Assembly: GCF_028867935.1 (NCBI RefSeq)
Contig: NZ_JAPQNS010000003.1
Location: 1-64,000, forward strand
Reading direction: 5' to 3'
Length of the DNA: 64,000 bases
Source: Flavobacterium sp. SUN052
Lineage (GTDB): Bacteria > Bacteroidota > Bacteroidia > Flavobacteriales > Flavobacteriaceae
Position numbers and translations under genes: made by a program. Under the pieces are notes generated by a model. It did not search any database and was not told the origin of the DNA. It worked only from the letters and a program-made list of their open reading frames with translations. Below are positions 17,086 through 25,463 of this stretch, in pieces (positions within the stretch are counted from its first letter, which is position 1; each line of letters begins with the position of its first letter).

Positions 17086-17649
17086 ATGAAAAAGCACTTA
17101 TCACCAGCTATCCGTTTAACGGTGGCTATGCTTATCCTGACCGCCGTTATTTATCCGCTTGTGTTAGCAGGCATTGCCAAATTAGCGCCGGGCGGTGGTG
17201 CGGGCGAAACCGTTTCAGTGAATGGCCGAGTGGTTGGATATGCCAACATCGGTCAGAAATTTACCGAGGACCGGTACTTCAATTCGCGGCCATCGGCTGT
17301 CGATTACAACGCGGCTGGTTCGGCTGGCTCCAACAAGGGTCCATCCAACCCCGATTATCTGAAAACGGTCCAGGCACGTATCGATACGTTTCTGGTTCAC
17401 AATCCTGGTGTTCGAAAAGCTGAAATTCCGGCGGAGCTGGTAACGGCTTCCGGCTCTGGTCTGGACCCTGATTTGTCGCCTGCTGCGGCAAAGATTCAGG
17501 TGGCGCGAGTGGCCAAAGTGCGTGGTATTTCGGCCAAACGGCTGAACCAATTGATCGACGAGAAAACCAAAGGCCCAGTTCTTGGCATCTTTGGCCCTTC
17601 GACGGTCAACGTATTGGCTTTGAACATCGCCCTCGATGGCCTGAAGTAA
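17086..17649 (+). CDS. kdpC: potassium-transporting ATPase subunit KdpC
   Basis: Accessory subunit of KdpFABC that assists ATP binding by KdpB. The 187-aa protein has a single N-terminal membrane span (about 8-30), the early IGQKFTEDRYFNSRPSA element, a central D-Y-N-A-A-G-S-x-G-S-N segment, and the C-terminal VNVLALNIALD typical of KdpC. It begins right after the repeat unit and is followed by the porin gene. Confidence 0.96.
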   Translation: MKKHLSPAIRLTVAMLILTAVIYPLVLAGIAKLAPGGGAGETVSVNGRVVGYANIGQKFTEDRYFNSRPSAVDYNAAGSAGSNKGPSNPDYLKTVQARIDTFLVHNPGVRKAEIPAELVTASGSGLDPDLSPAAAKIQVARVAKVRGISAKRLNQLIDEKTKGPVLGIFGPSTVNVLALNIALDGLK

Positions 17650-17715
17650 ACTTTGTTAGTCGTAGACACGACGAAAGCGTACAACAAAACCATCCGGCTT
17701 GCCGGACCATTAACA

Positions 17716-18852
17716 ATGAAACTGATTCCTATAGCCGTGGCATTTGCCTTGGCTTCACACTCAACGTTTGCTCAAATTATTGATTCGACAACGTCAGTTG
17801 TTCCAACACAAGAGACTGAATCAAGCAATGGCTTAACGGTGTCGGGCTACGTTGAAGCTTATTATGCCCATGATTTCACGGCTCCAAAAACGAGCCAGGA
17901 ACGCCCCGGCTTTTTATACAGCCACAAGCGAAACCGGGAAGTAAATGTAAATCTGGCCTTTTTGAAGGGTGCCTACTCAGGCGAGCGGGTGCGGGCCAAT
18001 CTGGCGCTGCAAGTGGGTACGTATGCTCAATACAACTACGCGGCAGAACAGGCTTTGGTGAAGAATATTTTTGAGGCTAATGCAGGTGTGAAACTGAGCA
18101 AAAATCATGACCTCTGGCTCGACGCTGGTCTTTTTGCTTCGCACATCGGTTTTGAGAGTGCGATTTCAAAGGACTGTTGGACCCTGACCCGGAGTATACT
18201 GGCTGAAAACTCGCCCTACTATTTATCGGGGGCGAAACTGACGTATAACACCGGCAACGGCAAATGGACTGTGCTCGGTATGATAACCAACGGCTGGCAA
18301 CGCGTGAAAAAACTGGATGGTTATACCGGGCCGTCGTTCACAACCCAGGTACAGTATCGGCCGTCGTCGAACCTGACCTTGAACTGGAGTAGCTTCGTGG
18401 GCTCCGACCGGCCCGATTCACTCCGGCAAGGACGGTTTTTCAACAATTTTTACGCGATAATCAACCCGGCGGACCGGTTTGGTGTGATTCTGGGCTTCGA
18501 TATTGGTAGCGACCGTAAGCCAGTAATTCGCAACGGATCTGATCAGCGTGTAGATGGTGGTGGTACGTATGTCTGGTATTCGCCGGTATTGATTGCCCGA
18601 TACAAAACCTCGGACAAAAGCTACATCAATGGCCGGGTTGAATATTACAGCGACAAAAACGCGGTTATAATCGGAATACCGGGCTTCAAAACCACGGGTT
18701 ATTCGCTGGGCTATGATTACTCGATTTTGCCCAATGCCTTGTTCCGTATTGAAGGTAAACTATACGACAGCAAAGCCCCGATTTTCGAATCAAAAAATGG
18801 CCTGAGCCGGACAAACACGAGTTTAACAACGAGTTTAGCAGTGAGCTTTTAA
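17716..18852 (+). CDS. outer-membrane beta-barrel porin associated with Kdp
   Basis: From ATG 17716 the product is 378 aa with a clear signal peptide (MKLIPIAVAFALASHSTFAQ, cleaved after AFA). The rest is alternating amphipathic strands (GYVEAYYAHDF, NGRVEYYSDKNAV) ending in the aromatic residue of SLAVSF, as in outer-membrane barrels. It resembles the porin family commonly annotated in Bacteroidota as outer membrane beta-barrel protein. It follows kdpC by 66 nt and precedes the kdpD-like gene, so a role in letting K+ cross the outer membrane is plausible but inferred. A longer in-frame start at 17653 lacks a signal peptide. Confidence 0.85.
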   Translation: MKLIPIAVAFALASHSTFAQIIDSTTSVVPTQETESSNGLTVSGYVEAYYAHDFTAPKTSQERPGFLYSHKRNREVNVNLAFLKGAYSGERVRANLALQVGTYAQYNYAAEQALVKNIFEANAGVKLSKNHDLWLDAGLFASHIGFESAISKDCWTLTRSILAENSPYYLSGAKLTYNTGNGKWTVLGMITNGWQRVKKLDGYTGPSFTTQVQYRPSSNLTLNWSSFVGSDRPDSLRQGRFFNNFYAIINPADRFGVILGFDIGSDRKPVIRNGSDQRVDGGGTYVWYSPVLIARYKTSDKSYINGRVEYYSDKNAVIIGIPGFKTTGYSLGYDYSILPNALFRIEGKLYDSKAPIFESKNGLSRTNTSLTTSLAVSF

Positions 18853-18859
18853 TGGGTAA

Positions 18860-18992
18860 CTATAACACAGAGGTACACGGAGAAGCACGGAGTTACACAG
18901 AGGTTTTATTATTCCTGTACCTCACTTTCGTTTTACGAAAATATAGTGCTCTGAGTAACTTAGTGTGTTCTCTGTGCATCTCTGTGTTATAG
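18860..18992 (+). repeat. interspersed inverted repeat (ACACAGAG type)
   Basis: CTATAACACAGAG (18860-18872) and CTCTGTGTTATAG (18980-18992) are perfect 13-bp inverted repeats around inner copies of ACACAGAGG and CTCTGTG. The unit fills most of the 175-bp gap between the porin and kdpD. It looks like an interspersed repeat family rather than a simple terminator. Confidence 0.75.
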
Positions 18993-19027
18993 CCTATTAA
19001 GTCGCTTTAGCGACAACTCTCAATACC

Positions 19028-20152
19028 ATGACTCCGAACGACCAAAATGCTGAACGCTTTCTGACACTCATCCGCGAGTCGCGACGAGGGAAGTTCAAGG
19101 TTTATATTGGCATGAGCGCGGGCGTGGGTAAGTCGTACCGCATGTTGCAGGAGGCTCACAGCCTGTTGCGAAACGGAGTCGATGTGAAGATTGGGTTTAT
19201 TGAAACCCATAAACGGGCTGAAACAGAAGCCTTGGTGGAGGGCTTGCCGATCGTACCGCGCCGGAAACTGTTTTATAAGGGTCGCGAACTGGAAGAGATG
19301 GACGTGCAAACCATCATCAATAATCACCCCGAACTGGTAATTGTTGATGAATTGGCCCACACGAATATTCCGGGTTCAAAAAATGAAAAGCGCTGGCAGG
19401 ATGTGATCGAAATTCTCGATGCGGGAATCAACGTTATCTCGGCTGTAAACATCCAGCATATCGAAAGCCTGTACGACGAAGTTCACGATATAACCGGTAT
19501 TGAAGTAACGGAGCGCGTACCAGACCGAATTCTGCAATTTGCCGATGAGGTGGTTAATATCGACCTTACTGCCGACGAACTGATCTCCCGGTTGAAGGAA
19601 GGTAAAATATACGCACCCGCCAAAGTGCAGACGGCGTTGGCCAACTTTTTTCAGGCCGATAAAATACTCCAACTCCGCGAACTGGCTCTCAAAGAAGTGG
19701 CCGGACAAGTGGAGCGGAAAGTTGATCTGACGATGCCTCTGTCGGGTAATTTCAGGCACGAACGGTTTATGGCCTCTATCAGCTCAAACCACGAAATAGC
19801 GCGTCGAGTAATCCGCAAAACAGCCCGACTAGCCAGTTACTACAATTCGCGCTGGTATGTGTTGTATGTACAGACACCCGCTGAAAGCCCGGATCGAATT
19901 AGGCTTGATGTGCAGCGGCACCTAATTAATAACCTCAAGCTCGCTACCGAATTGGGAGCGGAGGTTGTGCAGGCAAAAGGCCGCAACATTGTCGACTGTA
20001 TCATGAAAGAGGTCGAAAACCATAAAGTCACTACGGTCTGCATTGGTAAACCGCATCTAAATCTGGTTCAGATTATTCTTCGTACTAATGCGTTCAACCG
20101 CTTACTCAACAAGCTTTCAGACTCGGACGTTGATCTGGTAATCCTGTCATGA
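19028..20152 (+). CDS. kdpD: KdpD-like input protein (KdpD domain plus universal stress domain, no kinase)
   Basis: The 374-aa protein corresponds to the cytoplasmic N-terminal half of KdpD. Residues about 15-230 form the KdpD domain with Walker A GMSAGVGKS and Walker B LVIVDELAHTN, VERVPDRILQFADEVVNIDLT being typical. The rest is a USP-like domain ending in LSDSDVDLVIL. The transmembrane, GAF and histidine-kinase parts of canonical KdpD (about 900 aa) are missing. The kinase is encoded by the next gene, overlapping by 4 nt (ATGA). The split arrangement suggests the two proteins act as one K+/turgor sensor. Confidence 0.93.
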   Translation: MTPNDQNAERFLTLIRESRRGKFKVYIGMSAGVGKSYRMLQEAHSLLRNGVDVKIGFIETHKRAETEALVEGLPIVPRRKLFYKGRELEEMDVQTIINNHPELVIVDELAHTNIPGSKNEKRWQDVIEILDAGINVISAVNIQHIESLYDEVHDITGIEVTERVPDRILQFADEVVNIDLTADELISRLKEGKIYAPAKVQTALANFFQADKILQLRELALKEVAGQVERKVDLTMPLSGNFRHERFMASISSNHEIARRVIRKTARLASYYNSRWYVLYVQTPAESPDRIRLDVQRHLINNLKLATELGAEVVQAKGRNIVDCIMKEVENHKVTTVCIGKPHLNLVQIILRTNAFNRLLNKLSDSDVDLVILS

Positions 20153-21900
20153 CTTTAAAATCTAAAATATCACTGGCGCTGACCTTTCTGTTTGGCATTA
20201 TTTTACTGCTGGGGGGCTTGGGAGCTTATTATCTAAACCAGCTTTCCGACGATTCGAAGGCTATTTTGCAGGATAACTACATCTCGCTCGAATTTGCCGG
20301 CGGTATGCAGCGAACGCTGGCTGATGCAGCGCGAAAGCAGACTGTAGATACTGATGCCGTGGCCGAATTCGACGAAAACCTGAAAAAGCAGGAGGCCAAT
20401 GTTACCGAGGTAGGTGAGCAGGAAGCAACGAATTTACTGCGCCGGGAATTTAACCGGTTTCGGCGTGGAGCAACCGACTCAACTACAGTCCGGCGAATGC
20501 AGGAGTTATTGTTTCGGCTCGATGATATTAACCGGCAAGCGATTGTTCGAAAAAACGAAGTTGCCAAGCAAACAGCCAAAGATGCGTTGGTTTGGCTGGC
20601 TGTTGTCGGAACGTTCTGTGTGCTGATCGTGCTGTCATTCATTGTCAACTTCCCCAATTATATCGCTAACCCCCTTCGCGAACTTACGCGGGGCATTAAA
20701 GAGGTAACCAGTCGCAACTTCGAAGAACGGCTCCATTTCCAGTCCAGTGATGAATTTGGCGAACTGGCCCAGTCATTCAACCGAATGGCTCAGAAACTGG
20801 ACGAGTATGAACACTCGAATCTGGCTCGCATTCTGTTCGAGAAAAAACGGATCGACACGCTAATCCAGATCATGTCTGATGGCATTATCGGCCTCGATCA
20901 GAACCGATACATCCTGTTTGTGAATCAGGTAGCCAGTCGTTTATTGGGACTGAATGAAGCTGATTTGATTGGAAAATATGCTCCTGACATTGCTTTGGAT
21001 AACGACCTGATGCGGACGCTGATGCAAGACCAACCTTCGGCCGAAAACGAGCCAAGTATTCTTAAAATCTATGATATTGATGCAAAAGGCCCTGGAAAGG
21101 AGAACTATTTCACCAAACAGATTCAGCCCGTCGATATCGTTCGTACGGGCGATGTGCAGTCTGTTCGGGCGGGCTATGTAATCGTACTGAAGAACATCAC
21201 GCCGTTTAAAGAACTCGATTTAGCCAAAACGAACTTCATAGCTACGGTATCACACGAGCTGAAAACGCCCATTTCGAGCATCAAAATGAGCCTAAAGTTG
21301 CTCGATGATACCCGCATTGGCCAACTCAACGACGAGCAACGCGACCTGGTTACGCACGTCCGCGACGATGCCGACCGCTTACTCAACATTACGGGCGAGC
21401 TGCTGAACATGGCCCAGGTCGAGTCGGGGCATATTGAGCTCAATATGCAATCGGTAGCACCCGCCGATCTGGTTGGTTATGCGGTAAACGCGTTGTCGAT
21501 ACCCGCTCAGGAACGAAATATTAACGTGAAAACTAACCTGTCCCCCCAGTTGCCCTCTGTTAAAGCCGACCCTGATAAGACCTCGTGGGTGCTCGTCAAT
21601 TTTCTGTCGAACGCCATTCGCCATAGTCCCGACGATGGTCTGATCGAGATTTCGGCTAACTCAGTTGGTACCGAAATCGAGTTTCGGGTGCGCGACCACG
21701 GGGCTGGTATTCGCGCTGAGCACCAGTCCCGCGTATTCGACCGGTATTTTAAAGCGACAGGGTCAAATGGCAAATCGGGCAGTACGGGCCTGGGCTTGGC
21801 CATTTCTAAAGAGTTCATCACATCCATGAACGGCCAGATTGGCCTGGACACAACCGTGACCGACGGTGCCGCATTCTGGTTTCGGTTGCCGGTAGCGTAG
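20149..21900 (+). CDS. membrane sensor histidine kinase (HAMP-PAS-HisKA-HATPase) coupled to kdpD
   Basis: The 583-aa protein has two membrane helices (about 7-30 and 146-170) flanking a periplasmic helical region, a HAMP linker, a PAS domain (about 240-350), the phosphoacceptor SHELKTPISSIK (His about 369) and an ATPase domain with N box NFLSNAIRHSPDD, RDHGAGI and STGLGLAISKEF. It overlaps the KdpD-like gene by 4 nt. It supplies the kinase module that the short KdpD lacks. The cognate regulator is probably the sigma-54-type regulator at 8885, since no KdpE-like gene is present (inference). Confidence 0.92.
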   Translation: MTLKSKISLALTFLFGIILLLGGLGAYYLNQLSDDSKAILQDNYISLEFAGGMQRTLADAARKQTVDTDAVAEFDENLKKQEANVTEVGEQEATNLLRREFNRFRRGATDSTTVRRMQELLFRLDDINRQAIVRKNEVAKQTAKDALVWLAVVGTFCVLIVLSFIVNFPNYIANPLRELTRGIKEVTSRNFEERLHFQSSDEFGELAQSFNRMAQKLDEYEHSNLARILFEKKRIDTLIQIMSDGIIGLDQNRYILFVNQVASRLLGLNEADLIGKYAPDIALDNDLMRTLMQDQPSAENEPSILKIYDIDAKGPGKENYFTKQIQPVDIVRTGDVQSVRAGYVIVLKNITPFKELDLAKTNFIATVSHELKTPISSIKMSLKLLDDTRIGQLNDEQRDLVTHVRDDADRLLNITGELLNMAQVESGHIELNMQSVAPADLVGYAVNALSIPAQERNINVKTNLSPQLPSVKADPDKTSWVLVNFLSNAIRHSPDDGLIEISANSVGTEIEFRVRDHGAGIRAEHQSRVFDRYFKATGSNGKSGSTGLGLAISKEFITSMNGQIGLDTTVTDGAAFWFRLPVA

Positions 21901-21904
21901 GGCG

Positions 21905-23311
21905 TTATTCAATACTGACATCGTAATCATACCAATCTCCAATTTGCTCAATACCGGATACGTCGCGATACTGAAGCCGCATTAAGTATTTGTCAGGGTT
22001 GACTGTCAGTGGGATTGTGAACCGGGGATATGGGTCGAGTGTCTCAGAGCTAACGACGTACCTAAAACTCGGAGGTATACTAATCGGTACAGTACAAATA
22101 ACCGTTGGATTATTGATAGATTGGAAAAGAACAGAGAAGTCTTTTCCTCTGATAAGTTCCTCCTTGGGACCTGGCCAGATGTAATACTCAACACTTCGTT
22201 TTAGCAATAGATCATTGGTCTCACGCCTGTAAAAAGCATCCAGAGTTGAAACGTCAAACTGAGGCTGTATGGCCGTCTTGAGAATAGTGCCAACTTGTTT
22301 TTCAGACCGTGTACCGTCGGTATAAATGACCCGTGCCTGATATTTGCCAGTCGGAATAGATTCAGGAAGTTTTACCTCGATACTTGCTCCACTCTGGTTA
22401 TATTTCAAAATCGGAAGAAGATAGGTTGTTCCCGTTCGATTCGATGAGATTTCTAATCCACTAAAGTTGCCTTTGTATAAACTGTTGCCGTCAACCTTCA
22501 TCAGATAACCCCAGTTGAGTGCGTGATAAAATCCATAAACTGTTGCCTTTCCTGCCGACAGTTTCATCCACAAATTATTGGCAGATTGCCGCCCATTGCT
22601 TTTGCGGATGGTAATACTGTAATTTCCTAAAGGCATAGCTCTGAAACTCGAATTAGGAATCATCTTTCCCGATAATTGGCATCTGTTAGCATCGAACGTA
22701 AATTCTTCATTGGTAATTAAGTTCGTGTACACCAGTTTGCTGGATGTTGACGTGTCCCTGTAATTTTCAATGATCACGTTATCGAACGTTTCACCTGTTC
22801 CATCGGATTTTAGCTGATATACTTTGTTTGGGGCAACAAAACGCAAATCCCCTTCCTGTTTGAACTGTATGCGGTATTTTTTAGACTTCGATCCATCCGT
22901 GATAATCAATTCACGGCTATCATAGAGTATATCTTCGGAGGTAACAGCAGAAAAGCCAGCATCATAGAATCGGCTGAAACAAAAGTCGATGCCTACGCGG
23001 GTTAAACGAGCAAGTTTAGTACCCGGCGTCATTTGAATCCATATCGTATTCTCATAAGCTGCCGAGAAAGATTTTGGTACCGTCACGATCAACAACCGTT
23101 TCACCTGATCAATCTTGATGTTTTCTGCCGGAATACCCGTAATGGCCATGTTGGTAATTTTGGGCGCTAGAGTGTCAGCATTGGAAACAGGGTCAATTGG
23201 CTCCGTCTTTTTTCGACAACTGGATAGGTTAACAGCTAAACCAATAATGATCAGCCAGATAACGGTTAGAAGTAGAAAGGTAGGTGAGGATAGGTAACGA
23301 ATAGGTTTCAT
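21905..23311 (-). CDS. putative surface lipoprotein with repeated beta-sandwich domains
   Basis: From ATG 23311 the product is 468 aa. A hydrophobic N-terminal segment (about 10-28) ends in a lipobox-like LSSC followed by RKKTEP, so it is predicted to be a lipoprotein. The remainder is beta-rich with repeated G-x-Y-x-x-x-I/V-x-Y/R-T/S-x-G patterns (LGNYSITIRKSNG, TGKYQARVIYTDG, PDKYLMRLQYRDV), suggesting several Ig-like modules. I do not recognise a family. It is convergent with the histidine kinase gene with only 4 bp between stops. Confidence 0.75.
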   Translation of the reverse strand: MKPIRYLSSPTFLLLTVIWLIIIGLAVNLSSCRKKTEPIDPVSNADTLAPKITNMAITGIPAENIKIDQVKRLLIVTVPKSFSAAYENTIWIQMTPGTKLARLTRVGIDFCFSRFYDAGFSAVTSEDILYDSRELIITDGSKSKKYRIQFKQEGDLRFVAPNKVYQLKSDGTGETFDNVIIENYRDTSTSSKLVYTNLITNEEFTFDANRCQLSGKMIPNSSFRAMPLGNYSITIRKSNGRQSANNLWMKLSAGKATVYGFYHALNWGYLMKVDGNSLYKGNFSGLEISSNRTGTTYLLPILKYNQSGASIEVKLPESIPTGKYQARVIYTDGTRSEKQVGTILKTAIQPQFDVSTLDAFYRRETNDLLLKRSVEYYIWPGPKEELIRGKDFSVLFQSINNPTVICTVPISIPPSFRYVVSSETLDPYPRFTIPLTVNPDKYLMRLQYRDVSGIEQIGDWYDYDVSIE

Positions 23312-23350
23312 AAAAACGGAGTGTTCTTCATAAAGACCTCTTAAAAACAT

Positions 23351-23399
23351 AAAAGGTTGGAATTGGTCACAAATAAATAATGACCAATTCTAACCTTTT
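23351..23399 (-). terminator. terminator of the dioxygenase gene (bidirectional-looking hairpin)
   Basis: A 19-bp stem (23351-23369 with 23381-23399, one G-T pair) closes an 11-nt A/T loop. The arms end in AAAA and TTTT, so it could work on either strand. It lies between the dioxygenase stop and the lipoprotein start, both on the minus strand. Confidence 0.82.
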
Positions 23400-23422
23400 T
23401 GCCTTGAAACCCGAAAGCCGTT

Positions 23423-24421
23423 TTACCCCCAGCTTTCCAAACCCAGTAGTTTCTTGCCTAAATCTGATAGTTCTGCCGTTTTGTAGCGGGTTTTCTCCCA
23501 GTTGCGCGGATCGCCGGGAAACGCGTAGCCTTCGGGAGCTTGCCGGTCGCGCCACGACGTAATGCGCCATTGCCGCAGGGCTTCGTTATCTTCCTGAGCA
23601 GGCATCATCGAAATGTACTGAGCAATCCGAACCTTGTCTTTGGTGAGGTTTGGCCGGATACCGTGCGGAAGTGTGCTGTTGAAAATCAGCAGATCGCCCG
23701 CTTCCATCTTCACTTTCACAAACTCGAATCCGGTGGTGTCAGGCTTGAAGTGGTCGCGGTCGGCGGGTTGGGTAAGTTTCCAGGTATCGTAGGTTCGGTA
23801 GAGTTCGGGCAGGCACTGGAAGCCTCCCATGTTTTCGTCGGTCTGGTCGGCGAGGGCCAACACGCCCTGCACATTTTGGGGTCGGGTTTCAGGGTCATAA
23901 TCCCAGTGGATAAACCCCTTGAACGGCTGATCGGGCTGCACGGGAAAGTTCAGGTTGGCCCGGTCGATAGTTACCCACAAGTTATCCACTCCCCATACGT
24001 CTACGAACGCATCATACACCCGTTTCGTCTGGCGGTTGTCCCACTGGTATTGATTATTATACATCTCGACCATACCAGAACCGATGAGTTCTTTCATCCG
24101 CATTTCTGCGCGAGGTGGAGTGTACCAGGTTGTTGGGTCTTTGGGGTCTTTTTCCTCAAATTCCCATAGTCGATTGGCCAATCGCTCGGCCTGCTCTTTT
24201 GGAACAGCTTGCTTGATAACGATGTACCCATTTTCTTTCCAGAACTGCCAGTCGGCTTCCGACAGTACGCGCAACGGTTTCCCCGACGAACGGTCGTTTA
24301 GACTGATCTTGCTGCTGGTGGCTGTAGAAGGGTTCCCTGGAATGTCTTTGTGTGCATTGTCGGGAATCATGGTGGTAGCAGCCATTGTAGCAGGGCCGCC
24401 TGCCGGTTGCATCGTTTCCAT
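23423..24421 (-). CDS. phytanoyl-CoA dioxygenase (PhyH) family Fe(II)/2-oxoglutarate oxygenase
   Basis: The 332-aa protein has the PhyH layout: an N-terminal ENGYIVIKQAVPKEQ segment, the iron ligands in FIHWDYD (H-x-D), the distal ligand in TLPHGIRPN, and the 2-oxoglutarate arginine in KVRIAQYISM. About 45 residues of low-complexity Ala/Thr/Ser sequence precede the domain, so a start at a later residue is possible. The gene is divergent from an AraC regulator, which is likely to control it. Substrate unknown; several PhyH proteins act on small polar metabolites rather than phytanoyl-CoA. Confidence 0.87.
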   Translation of the reverse strand: METMQPAGGPATMAATTMIPDNAHKDIPGNPSTATSSKISLNDRSSGKPLRVLSEADWQFWKENGYIVIKQAVPKEQAERLANRLWEFEEKDPKDPTTWYTPPRAEMRMKELIGSGMVEMYNNQYQWDNRQTKRVYDAFVDVWGVDNLWVTIDRANLNFPVQPDQPFKGFIHWDYDPETRPQNVQGVLALADQTDENMGGFQCLPELYRTYDTWKLTQPADRDHFKPDTTGFEFVKVKMEAGDLLIFNSTLPHGIRPNLTKDKVRIAQYISMMPAQEDNEALRQWRITSWRDRQAPEGYAFPGDPRNWEKTRYKTAELSDLGKKLLGLESWG

Positions 24422-24453
24422 AGGAATAGGATGTTTAGTGGTTTTTATTGAAA

Positions 24454-24461
24454 CAAAGGTA
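24454..24461 (-). promoter_or_regulatory. Bacteroidota -7 element for the PhyH gene
   Basis: On the minus strand the sequence reads TACCTTTG, an exact TAnnTTTG match about 33 nt before the PhyH start codon. No convincing -33 TTTG is seen at the usual distance. Confidence 0.5.
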
Positions 24462-24573
24462 GTAGCTGAGCCATACTCGTTTCTTCGACCATAGCGACCA
24501 CTTTTTGCACTATATTGCTTTTTGTTAGTTTATATGACTAGTCAGAGAACAGTTTTGAGCAAAAACAGCCGTC

Positions 24574-25416
24574 ATGAAAATTGCGCGCGAGAAAATTCAA
24601 CCCGATGTCGATAGTTCGTTTCATATTTTGCTGACCCCGCACCTGACCGATACCTTTTTCTGGCATTACCACCCGGAATATGAAATCGTGTATATCGAAG
24701 GGGCCAGCGGTACCCGCCATGTGGGGGACCATATTTCGCGTTATGAGGGTAGCGACCTGGTATTCATCGGCCCCAATATTCCGCATCTCAACTTCGATTA
24801 CGGCGTGCGAACCGACTACCGGAAAGTGGTTGTCCAATTGAACGAATCGATTTTGGGTGACCAGTTCTGGCAAGCACCTGAATTTGGCCAGATTGCCCGT
24901 TTGTTCGAGCAAGCTCGCGCGGGTTTGTCGTTTTACGGGCAAACCAAGCAAACGGTCGGTGAGCAACTCCATCAATTAGCTGAACTGCCTGCCTTTGAGC
25001 GGATTCTGGCTTTGTTACGCATATTCCAGACGCTCGCCAACAGTCAGGAATGTTCGTCGTTGGGCGGCAAACCGGTAAATAGTGCTTATAACCTGAGAGA
25101 AGAGCAACGGCTCAAGCGAACGTACCTGTTCATAGAAGAAAACTACGGCCGCAAAATCGACATCGACGAAGTGGCTGCTTTAGCCAACCTGACACCAGGA
25201 GCCTTTTGCCGGTATTTCAAACGTATGACCCGCCTGACATTTACCCAATTTTTAAATCAATACCGAATCAATCAGGCCCAGAAACTCCTGCTAGCGGGCA
25301 GCAACGTTACCGAAGCGTGCTTTTCTAGTGGGTTTGAGGGCCTGTCGTATTTTAATCGGGTGTTCCAGCGCGTTGTGGGCGAAAACCCCTTGCAATTCAA
25401 AAAGCGGTATCGGTAG
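24574..25416 (+). CDS. AraC-family transcriptional regulator with cupin sensor domain
   Basis: The 280-aa protein has an N-terminal cupin-like ligand domain (about 10-100, with FFWHYHPEYEIVYIEG and FIGPNIPHLNF) and a C-terminal pair of helix-turn-helix motifs (about 180-280) ending in CFSSGFEGLSYFNRVFQRVVGENPLQFKKRYR-like AraC signature. It is divergent from the PhyH oxygenase across a 152-bp space. The pairing suggests that the regulator senses the oxygenase substrate or a related sugar-like compound (inference). Confidence 0.9.
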   Translation: MKIAREKIQPDVDSSFHILLTPHLTDTFFWHYHPEYEIVYIEGASGTRHVGDHISRYEGSDLVFIGPNIPHLNFDYGVRTDYRKVVVQLNESILGDQFWQAPEFGQIARLFEQARAGLSFYGQTKQTVGEQLHQLAELPAFERILALLRIFQTLANSQECSSLGGKPVNSAYNLREEQRLKRTYLFIEENYGRKIDIDEVAALANLTPGAFCRYFKRMTRLTFTQFLNQYRINQAQKLLLAGSNVTEACFSSGFEGLSYFNRVFQRVVGENPLQFKKRYR

Positions 25417-25463
25417 AGGTTGATAAATCCGGCATCAAGCGTCAGCAATATCCAGCTATCGAT

